Shown here: positions 12,431 to 24,400 of the stretch, in pieces
Layout: every line of letters begins with the position of its first letter
Position numbering within the stretch: the first letter of the stretch is position 1
Made by a program: the position numbers and the translations under genes
Origin: Pleurobrachia bachei
Lineage: Eukaryota > Ctenophora > Tentaculata > Cydippida > Pleurobrachiidae
Assembly: GCA_000695325.1 (NCBI GenBank)
Contig: AVPN01000511.1
Coordinates: 1-39,579, forward strand
Length of the DNA stretch: 39,579 nucleotides
Direction of reading: 5' to 3'
Notes under the pieces: generated by a model
Database searches by the model: none
Told to the model about the DNA's origin: nothing
Seen by the model: only the letters and a program-made list of their open reading frames with translations

Positions 12431-15400
12431 CGAAAAATAGAGCTTTCAATGAAATTATATCTATGCCCGGACTGTGTCATATTTACCTTTGTCATTAACA
12501 ACGAACTCGAACATGGTAGTTCCGGCTGGGTGTTTGTTAAAGGGTGGCAGGTCTACATTAGAACACCTATCCACCATGTACTCCTCCATTCGGACCCTAT
12601 CCTCCAGTTCTAGAAGGGCTCCCAGGGACCACATCATGGCGAACACAAAGAGACGACCAAGGTGCTCAGCTGACAGTTGAGCTATCTCCTCTCGGCCTGA
12701 GTTGGGGTCTTGCTTCACAGGGATCAGACCTTCCAGAATATCAACCGCCTGGGAGAGAGAGGGATCAGTGGTTAAAGAATGGTATGGTCCTGTTATAAAA
12801 GGCACATCAAAGATATTCCAGAAAGGAGATATAAAAATAAGCATTTATTTGGTTGTCCAGTTAATTTCCTGGGGTACAAAGTTAGCCTTTAAATGTTATA
12901 GTGTTGTAGTATAACTATTAAATTATGCATTGTCGTCATTTCGTACTAGTTATAAGGTGAGTCTCACTCTAGCCAAGAATTATATTTTATTTAATATTCT
13001 AATCTGTCTAGATGCAACGTCTAAACTCTAAAGGGATTAAGGAGCTTCATTTATGATCTTTAAATCAAAATCGAAGGTTCGATTTTAGAAGTTTATAATT
13101 TACAAAGTGGTGTATTCCCCAATCAATGAATCTTTAACCCCAGCACTGCAGTCCTTTTAGACTACCTTGACTAATAAGGTTTCAGAAATAACTTTGTTTG
13201 AAGCTGAATTTCTTTGTGTCAGACCTCCACTAATGTATTGTGGGTGGTCAACTATCTAATTAGTCACGTGGGTGGTCAACTAAGCTATAAATAAGTCACG
13301 TGGGTGGTCCTTTCCTTTTTGGTTTATAAACACAAAACAGAGGCATGGGACTGACAGATTCTTATGAATCGATTAAAGATCTCATAAAAACTTGCTTCTA
13401 GTTCATTGTATTCGCAGGGGTTCGTTAGTTTGATCTTGAATTGTTGGAGAATTGATTGATCTCCTACCTGTTTGATATAGTTGCACTCGAGGGTCTCCAT
13501 TTTAGGGGTGAGGTTCTGCCACACGTAGGTGTACACGTTACTAAAGTTAGCCTCAAACAGGGGCATTAGCACGTTGCGCTCGGTGAGGGGCCGGTGATTC
13601 AACCATCCCTCCAGGATAGGGTGCCAATCCAGTGCACTACTGCTCATATACACCATACCGTTACGAGATACAGTAGCAGGGGAGGCGTTATCAATGTTGT
13701 GAGGCTCAAACACGATCTTGCAGTTGGGGGCCATGGGGATCCTGTCTCCGTTAGCCAGGGTCAGGGTCTTGTTATCGTCCAGCACAGAGTTGAGGTTCTC
13801 AATCCAGATGGCATCCACAGGCCCGTCCAGGACCAGCCATACGTGATCTCCTTTCTTGGTTTTCAGGGTTTTCCTCCACAGAGTGGAGAAAATACCATCA
13901 GTCCAGTCATTTGTGGCAACATCGAGACGACCAAACATCTGTGAAGATAGGTAGTGGTAACTAGGGGTAACTAAGGGTAATCTAGGACCGGTAACTAGGT
14001 ACCGTATAGTAACTAGGTAACTAGGTAACTACTACAGATCTGTTTATACCTGGGGAGCGGTGATTGCCTTGGGGTTCATCCTCAGTTCCTTGGTGGGGGC
14101 TCCACACGCTGTCATGGCCTTCATCAGGATATGGATGCACACCGTTTTACCAGCCCCCGAGGGTCCCAGTGCCATCATACCGTGTCGAACACGCTGTGTC
14201 TCAAACAGTTGGATGAGTTTTAACACCCAGGGTTCATGATACACCAGCTTCTCCTCAGCACACTGGGTCTTAATGGCACCCTCCAGATCAGGATATCCTA
14301 GGGGATCAGGTGGGGTAAATCTACTGTCAAACTAGAGTGGGGATAAGGGGTGAAACTAGGGTATCCTAAATTAGAGTGGGGATCCGTGGGTTAGGTACAC
14401 TACTTCGGGGGTACTTGAACGGGGGTGTCTACATCCTAAATTAGGGTGGGTTATTGGGTCTGCATCCCAGCATTATGCAATATGCAGTCCTGGAGAATTG
14501 ATACCACTGTTATAGTAGAGTGAGAGTGATTTAACGTTTTGACCCCTCTCCATGCCACAACCTCTCCTTAAAACCACCAAAGATTCTCCTTAGAGCGCTT
14601 GTTGGTGGCCAGTTTGTGGCTGCAGTCTAAAGGTGTTATAGTTTACCTGCAGTTCCAAGGGTGATGGCAGGGAACAGATCAGCGATCAGGGACAGGAATA
14701 GAGGTTCATCTTCATCGACTAGTTTAGACAGGTTCATGTCTCTCAGCACCCTCATAACTATAGAAGATATTGTGGATTAAGTTAGGTAATTATTAATTGC
14801 GGACCGCGGACACAGTGTCAGGCTACTCAAGGTATAGCCATGCTGTTTGAAAAACGGTTTTCTTACCAATCTTGCTCTCAGGATCGGATGCATTGTCTCG
14901 CTTGTTTTGCCCGAGAGTCCTCAGCACTGAGAGAATATTCCTCAGACCGAAATCGTAATGCACCTAGAGAGAAAGAGGGATAAAGAGGGAGAGAGAGAGA
15001 GAGAGGGGAGATAAAAGCATAACTTGCAATAGGTTTTTAACCTAACGGTAATTTCTAATGGGAATTATAGCAGCATATTGAGTAGGATTAGTGATCACGA
15101 TCGCACGTGAGATAGTTCTGCAGAGTGAATTAGCCTAATAATTAGGGTTATGAGTAGAGCTACAGTATAAGACTGGAGGACGGGGTATTATTGTACCCCG
15201 CTGGCTCAAATATAGTGATATGACTAGTGAATAGGGGAGGAGGGGTCTGACTGTACCTGTTTGGTTAGCTGTTCCTCACACAACTTGTAAAGGGTGTAGA
15301 ACTTGCTGGCCAGAGAGAGGTTCTCTGCAAAACCACAACTAGCTAGTTTCACCCTGCGAGACAGGAGAGATTATTCAATTGGTTGCTTAATTGATTGATT

Positions 15401-18400
15401 AGTATTTCGTACCAAGCTTGATAGTGGGTAACCGCGTGTAAATAATTTAATAAGTTGCAGCTACTAATTATTTATGTGCATTATGTTATGTACCGTATGA
15501 TAATCTGCCTGTCGGGAACCATCATGGCCACAGTTCGGAATAGAATCTTGAGATTTTCAGGCAGCTCCTGCCGACCTGCGTATCCAGGGTTCTGTGGGAA
15601 GTAATTAGAGAATTATAGAACCATGGATTATCAGTTTGTTAGGGATCGCTGAGAGAGTATAGAGAAGCTTAGCAACGAAATATGGTTACCATGGTAACAA
15701 AGAGAAACACGGGTATTTCAGATTAAGTAGTTACCATGGTAATGAAGAGGCCAAATTCAGGGTTGAGATCCACGACATCGCCATCGGTAAAGATGAACTG
15801 CTTCTTCCTCTCCTTCCTGCACTGCAGTACAATGGCTATCTGCTGGGCAGCCACCGACAACACAGGCAGATCAATCCTGTTGAATTCATTAGTAGAGGGG
15901 TTGGAACACTAGGATAACAGTAAACATACCCCGCCAGTGCAATTAGCTAAATTGAGCCTGCTCAATGTGTATGTTTACTGCAGGAACCGACCGAATCAGG
16001 AAATACTGGTCTCTGATTGGCCGATAACAAGTCACGTGACCTAAATAACGAGTTATGATTGGTTGTTTACATACCTGTTGAACTCGTCAAAACATCCCCA
16101 GCTACCACTTTGTGCGAGTCCCTTGTAGATCTTGCCCAGTCCTCTGTAATCCATCTGGTCGGAACAATTGAACACCACCACATACTTCCCCAGTGCCTTG
16201 CCCATGTCCTTTGTGGTCTCGGTCTTCCCGGTCCCAGCGGGGCCTGCAGGGGCAGCGCCCATGCTCATCCCCAGGGCCTGGGCGAGGGTTATGTAGCACC
16301 GATCCGTCAGGGGCGTGATCACCAACCTCTCTGTGCAACCTGCAGAGAGAGAGCAAGACATGTTATTGAGACTTTATAATGATTCGTGACTGAAGATCGT
16401 GTATTATAATGCTTTGTTATTTATGGGATAATTCTAAAATGTTCATTTATCGCCACCTTTTATTACGAGAACATAAAAGGAACACACATTGAGCTTGTTC
16501 TCATTTACTCCACCCGTTTTATTTATTCCTGCGGTTCATGCAATTCTGATAGCCAGGGTTTTAGGTTCCTTCTTCAAATGCCCAGTAAACACCCTTGAAA
16601 TACGTTTGTTCATTTCACTTACCCAAGAATTCATTTTGATAGACAAAGTCGACATCTGTGATACTGATGATACACTTGTCAATGTCATCCTTGAAGTAGA
16701 ATCTGCTTTGTTTCAACCACTCAAAATCATGGACGTACTTCACATGGTGCTTCACCTGTGCAGAGAGCATGGTGTATTATAGGGAGTAGTGGAGAAAGTT
16801 AGGTCATAAATAGGTTTATAGCCACTATACTCGAAGCAGAATTTCACGGCGGGACAGGTTATTTTATTTTGTTCTAGGACGTTTCACTTTCTGAAACCCA
16901 TAAAGCCAAAAAACTCAAAACTCTATCAAAATCTGGGCTGTTTTCTCTATCGGGTGGGAAGTGGTACTGGAGATTCATAAGAAAAAGAATAATATCTTCC
17001 GAGAATTTGTCTGGGGAAATATCATCTGAGAGAAAGAAAGAGAGAGAGAAGAGAGAGAGGGACAGCGAGAGAGGGATTAAAAGAGAGATACAAAATGTCA
17101 TATTATCCCAGAAAGCGAGTTTTTGATGTTAATGATAAGTGGTGGGGGGAAGGGGAACTGTCAAAAAGCAATCTCAGAGCGAAGATAACAGAGGTAGCGG
17201 GGAAATGTCAGAAAAGAAGCTCTCAGAAATATTAGCTGTGGGTTGGCGGGTCATCATGTTCGAACTTTTGATTAATAAATGGCGAGCTCTTGGGAGTTGG
17301 GAGTTGGGATAAGGGCTGTCAAGAGAGTGTGAGATACGCAGAGTGGGAATAAATGAATATGGGGAAAGAAGGATGGTTGAGAAGAATTTAACTTTGACAG
17401 TTCTCAGGCCAGTTATAATTATTCTACCCCGAGAACCTTGGGGTAGTATAATTAACTGGCCCGTGAGACTACTGAGCTGCTTTTAACCACTTTTTATTTC
17501 GAAGTGGCATTAATCGACTAACTCACTGAAGGTGACAAGTAGCTACTGCACAATTATCACATACGCAAGAATTTATTAAAATAATCGAATACTGCAGTAT
17601 GATAAGAGCGGTTGCCATGGGCGTGAACCCTGGGGTTAACTTATTGTTATTCACAGATACGTACCAGTTCCTCAAAGATATCGTGCTGATGCACGTGAAT
17701 GGTGATGAGTGTTTCGAACTTGGTTCTTTGTACACGGGTGAGATTCCGGGTGGTCTGGGCGATCAGCTCGTGGAGTTGTTCAGAGAATAGCTGTCGGGTT
17801 GTCTGCATTATCTTCCTGTGGGGGGCAGTTCTTAGATTAGAGTCAACCGCGGGGAAGTTGGTGTTATGAAATCGTGGGACGTGCGAATGGCAGTCTAGCT
17901 TCGCAAGAAATCAACGCATAAGGTAACTTCTTAACCAACCGGGGAAGAATAGTTGATTTGCAACTCAGGACTTGAACGGTGCATTATATGTGAAAGGTGT
18001 TCTATCTTCGCTATTCAACAATTTTGGGCGAATATTATATGCTACATAGCTTAGATGAATGTTCGAATTTGAGATTTTCTAAATTTGATTGATTGAGAAA
18101 GAAAGAGAGAGGGAGAGAGCGAGAGAGAGAGAGAAAGAAAAGATAGAGAGATCACCTAGAGGGGAACACCCAAGCAGTGCTATATTGATAGTGTCACTTT
18201 TCAGTGTGTGTATATGTGTCAAGGGTTGATTTGTCAATTCTAACGCGCCACCACCACCATCTTACCACACCTTACTCGCAACATCATCTTTATGGCTTTC
18301 AAACACATTTTGCTCTTGCTCTTGTGCCTTTTATTTACTCATGTTCTTATATTCGGGATATTGTTTCTCCTATAATTAACGGTCGATTGGGGTGAGCGTG

Positions 18401-21400
18401 ATCGTGATCTGATCTAACCTGTCGTATTTGACGGTGGTCAGTGCGTTTTCAGACTTCATGGTCCACAGGAGCTGGAGGCCGAGGAGGCCCACTTGGGAGG
18501 GGTAGGTATCGAAGAACTCCAGGAATACAAAGTTGGTTGCCTCATTAATGGCCATGGCAGCGGTCCTGATGACGGTATGAAGGGACTGCTGGGCCATCTT
18601 CAGGAGGAGTCCCAGCCAGATCTCAACATTACCTGTGGGAGAGATTATAGTTATACTGCCTGTTATTGGGAGAGAGATTATAATATATTGCCTGTGATAG
18701 GGAGAGAGATTACAGTTCTTAATATGATAGAGAGTGGTTTTGGTGGGCGAGGTCATGCAGTGCTAGTCAGTAATACTAAATACAAGCTGTTTAGTGAGCT
18801 GCAACAACTGTTTAATTGCCTTTATTTCACCAGATCTCCCAACCTATTTACTGTAGTGGTAATAACTTTCTTTACTATTACTCGACCCTGATCTGTCACC
18901 GCATCCCGGTTTGTTTTGTTGTGTTCTAACCTCCTCCCTTAACATTTGTAAAGCGGCGCTCGAAACATAGTCTCACAAGGTTTGTTATGTTCTAAGTTCA
19001 TACCCTTCTAACAGAGTATAGCTAGGCAAATCCCGGTAATGTAAAGAAGGAGAACACATCCAATTTGTTCATTCCCTATAATTAAACGATCAACTTTGCG
19101 AATACACTACTCACCCTGTGCCATTACGGGTTTATCCAGCTCTATCATTTCATCCTCTTTACTAACAATAGCTACAATCTTTTCATAGTCCTTTTCGTGA
19201 AACCGTACACTCTTTGTATTGTCAAACACACTCAGCAGATGTGCCTGCAGGGGGGAGATATTGTCAAACACACTCAGTAGATGGGCCTGCAGGGGGGTTA
19301 TATGTTGTCAAACACACTCAGTAGATGTGCCTGCAGGGGAGGGATTTATCGGGTCAAATACACTCAATAGATGTGCCTGAAGGGGAGATTTATCATGTTA
19401 AATACTGATATGCCTGAGAAGATGCTGTAGAAAATGCCGCAGAAACTCGATCTCTATGATATAGATAGATCCACTATCTACTGTTCATAACTAGAGAAGG
19501 GGCCGATAATCATGATCAGAGTTCAACATTTTTCTTACTATATTTTTTTCTGCGAAGTGCTTGCGTCAAGTCATGTTCTAAAATTAAATAATTTACCGTA
19601 TAAGGATAACCCAATTATTGTATTCAATGACATGTCAGTTTAAAAATCTGCTCGAGTTCAGACATTGAGAAATTTACGACAGAATCGAAACGTTCAAATT
19701 TCTGAGCTAGGTTGCTGAAATGTGACAAAAAACATACATGTCAAAGATTGAAAAGGTGTCCTGAGTCCTCTCCAAAAAAGGTTTAATGTTCATCAACAAA
19801 ATTTTCAAAGTTTTGCCTTTCCTACTTCTATTATCAGTTCTTAGGAATTGGCCGGGTAAACTACACTGTATTATACCTGGATGGTGTGAGGATCACTCGC
19901 TTGACCAAGTATCTCCAGAAGAGCGGGATCAGAGACAAAGAAGAACCGAGGGAATACCAATCTCTTCTTCTCCAGATACCCACTCAGACTCTTTTGGCAC
20001 AATTCCAGCTGTTCCAGAAGGTGGGGCAGGAGTTGTCCCAGCATTTCATCTCCCACACAACAACTCACAACATTCGGGGTGTCATGGGCCCGGGTCATGA
20101 TCTTAACCCAGCTCTTATCTATACTCTGGAAACGTTTCGCCTCCTTGGGCAGCTGTTTGGCGATGTCACCCCCCACAAACACTGCTTCCAGGTATATCCA
20201 CAGATTCTGGACGGTCATCCAGTTTTCTATTATGTCAGCGGTGGATGACAGCTGGGTCACCCACTTGTGGATGGTCTTCTTAAATGGGGCATTGTACCTG
20301 TAGTAGTAGGGGTGTTAGTATAGGGACGTGGTAGAGATGTGGTGTTAGCTGTAGAGATGTGGTGTTAGTAATAGTCGAGGTGTGGTGTTAAAACTATATC
20401 GGTGGCACTATATTATATGCTATGTTGCTGCTTGAGTTAATGAATTGGATTGTGAGCTTATTTGATAGATATTAGTTTCCATGCCAGTGCTAAATGATCA
20501 GGGGTTTGTTGATAAACCATATATAATGGATACCACATGTGGTTTATCTTCTCGAAGACATGGTCAGTATGTGCGGGGAAGCATGGTCAACGAGAAAGAT
20601 TGAGTTTTTGTTTATGAGATTGGGTTGTTTCTGATATCGTGATGATATACCTGTTGCTCATTAGAGAACCGAGCATCATAAGACTGTCCTCCATCTTCGA
20701 TACAATATCTGATACTTGCTGACCTTTCAGTAGTAGCTCGCCACGATTCTAGCAATGATAAGTAGGTGAGAGAGAGAGGGAGAGAGAGAGGGGGGGAGAG
20801 AGAGAAAAATCATTACGTTAGGATATGAGGGTGGGTCCTAAAACCTATCTGCTGTCGGAGAGAAAGATAAAGTATCAATCATATTGTGTCACGATCGAGA
20901 TCGAGATCGAGAGAGAGAGGGGCGGAGAGAGAAAAGGCTACTGGGGAGGGGAGCGAAATAAATGGAAGGCGAGAGTGATCTCTGTTCTAGTGAGATTGAA
21001 CGCATATGCGTTCATATGAGAGATATGTAGAAAGAAATGGAGATTTTGAAGAAGCTTTTACGTTTTTAGAACGTCTTCTAGAAGGTAGCTTCTGCAGAAA
21101 GTAGCGCTATAAGTAGAATAAATTATTGTATTTGTCGCATGAGATATTGGATTGAAACTCATGGAAAGCGCAAGATTGCATTGACTTTGAGCTATACTAG
21201 AAAGATCGAGAAAGACCAGATAAGAGAAAGAGCGAGAAATGGGCTCATGATTAATACCTTGAATTGGGAGAAAGTGAGCTCTTCGTGGTTCCATTCGCTG
21301 ACAACCTGCTTTAACTTCGCCTCAATATCCTTTTCCTTCACTGCACTGATACAAATGTCCTAAAATAGAAGTGAAATGGTCAATTGTGCGTTTAAAAAGT

Positions 21401-24400
21401 AGCGGTGAGATGTCACCACCCGCAGATTCAGTTATAACCCCACCACCACCAGATTCAGATTGATTATATCACGTGACACGTGGCATATTAAAGCGTCGCG
21501 TGAGTCCTACCGCGGAGCTTTTTGATCTGATCCCACCAGATAGAAATATAATTTATTATTCTGCTCTAAAGATCAGATGTTCCTAGCTGTTGGCCATTGT
21601 ATGGTACCCACGGGTCCGACTTTTAATGTCTTTTAGTTTTTGCCAATTGCCGTTTTTATACAAGTTGAAATAGTATACAGCCCTGCAGATGCATGCTCAT
21701 GATATCGGGCCATATAGCATCTCCTAGCGATCAGGAGCTCCTATAACTGCGTGTGAGGTCAGGTGATATAACATGTCATGACCACCACCCAATTATAGCT
21801 CAAGTATGGATGAGTTTCACGACACAGAGTTCCTCACAACCATGATGCACCCCTTCAGCACCGCGGATTCCGCAGGCGATCTCGGCAAAGGACTCAGCGT
21901 AAGTTGAATGGAAGATCGATAGTTGTAGTTTTGCGTGCTTTTGATTTGATTCACTTTATATCGGGGTCCTTTGAACTCAGTCTAGAGCTATCATACATAC
22001 CAATAATCCAACCTCTACTAAAATATAATAATTCCCGCCCAACTATTTCAGGTTGTGTTTATGGCGGCCATGACACTCCTCTCTATATTTGGTAATGCAG
22101 TGATCCTACTAGTGGCCATCTTCAACCTTAACATCCTGGCTAACGTGTCAACCCTCCTTATTTTTACCCTCTGTCTGGGACACTTTCTACAGGGCACCGG
22201 TAAGGACTGGTAGATACAGCTGCATCCATGGTTACCATGACAACACCCTTTAGTAACCATGACAACACTCTTTAGTAACCATGACAACCCCCCAGGCAAC
22301 ATGTTTTGGATCACAGTATCCCTGATCACGGAGGAATGGTTAGGAGGAGGGGATGGTTTGTGGTGCAAACTATCGGCTGCATTCCCAAACTACATGGTTC
22401 ATGTTGGGTACCTTCTCCTCGCCCTAATTTCCATAGATTGTTGTTTTGCTATTACCCGACCCTTCAAATACCGCATCTACATGTCCTTCAAAAAGTAAGT
22501 AGGATAATCCCAGGGATATGCCTCTCTAGCGCACAAGAAATGACTCTGAAATTCAAAATTACTATCTGACCATTTTACTGCTACACTCACCGCTCTTACC
22601 CACCCCGTTTCCCCATACTCTAACCCATCCATTTCTTGCAGCATAACGATAGGTCTGGTGTTGTGTATGTCGCTACCCATCCCCGTCAACACTATAATCT
22701 TCATCAACATGCCTGTATACTTTGGAAAGATGGAGGGACAGTGCAATCAGATGTGGGACCCAATGCAATCCAGCCATAGGGTGGGTACTGCGATATAGAT
22801 TATAATCTCTACATTGTCTCTCTCAGGTGTATTAAGCCACTCCCCTTATAGAGCTAACTCAATGGTAACGAAGTTACCACTCCCTTACCGAAGGTTGTTG
22901 AGTTGTATTTCATTACCAAGGTAACACAGCGTTAATATAACACGTCATGTACCCCTGTAGATGTACATTCTACTGATGTTCATACCCTTTGCCATCATCC
23001 CTCTACTGGTCATGGTGGGATCCTATCTACTGATATTCAAGGCGGTCGCTTGTCGCCAGAAGATTGTGTGTCCCTACTACAACAACAACAAACACAACAA
23101 TAATAAACTCAAGTCAGAAGTTCGCAAGTAAGAGACAGACATTTTTACAATTTTGGGGGATTCCTTTCCATCAACTTTCATCCCCCTGCATCTGCCCCCC
23201 CACTGTATCTCTAAACTCGAACCCTTAGTTCGGGAGTTTTATGTTCTCTGAACTAAATAACTAACTCTCCACACAGGGAGTTCAATGTGAGCTGGAGGAT
23301 AGCTAAAATGGCCCTGATAATGATATCCTGTTTTGTTGTGACGTGGCTACCCAATTGTATCCTATCCCTCTGTGTTATGTTCAAACCATCAACCCTCCTT
23401 GTGGTAGGTTTCAATATTCAGAGTTATGTACTGATTTTCACACATAATCCTTTGCATGGAAACTTTCATTCCATATCTTTTTCTTTAGTATGATGTGTCA
23501 AATTGGCTTCTCCAAATCACTGTCAGTTTCACCTAAAACACCCCTCCTTCACCTAACAACTCCCTAACAACTTTCTCACAACTCCCTCACAACTCCCAAA
23601 CAACTCCTAACAACTCCCTAACAACTCCCTAGATTCCCTCATGGTCATTCGATGTGGCACATTGGTTATACCACATCTCCCCCGCTATAGACCCTGTTAT
23701 CTACACTCTCAGGAACCAATCTCTCAGGTGAGACTATTGTAGTTGGTTATCAGCTGATCATATCTCTTTTGACTTTTGATCCCCTGTACATTGTACGCCT
23801 TTTTAGGTGATGTCCCAAATCCCAATCACTATATATTCCAGCAGTGCAGTGTAACTGATTATTGCCCATGATCATTACAGATACAGTATTCGGAGGATGA
23901 TAATCACCCCCACAATGAAACTCCTTAACATCTCCAAATCAACTTGCCAGAGCTCCCTCTCTGAACCCACCCGACTGACCTCTTACCGACCCTCCCTGAG
24001 GCCCAGCGACACCCGGGGCAACTCCCTTAATGAGAACCTGGTCTTCAGACCCCGGGTGGGCATGGCCCAAACGGCACGGACCGTGAGGACGTCCATCAGT
24101 CCGTCGGTTGATGATAGGAGGTATAGTGTACCGAGGAACTTTTTCAGGAGTGACAGCCAGTGCCGATCAGCAGTATGAGACTTGCCTAGACTGTGTTTGT
24201 AAAGGGAGGGTTCGAACGGCAGTATGAGGTGTACAGAACACTAAAAACTCCAGAGACCACCTGCATGTGTCGAACCACGTGTGTCGGAGCGTTAAAATAT
24301 AGCTGTTTGTGTACCAATATAGAGGCCCGATCAAACATATAAACTCGGACCCCGATTTATAGGGGGAAGCCATTTTGCTCGATAAATCGGAGTCTGATGT

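Noticed and set aside
21806-24178. Opsin or a named amine or peptide receptor
   Set aside because: The retinal-binding Lys at 7.43 is His here, and no ligand-class signature is recognisable.
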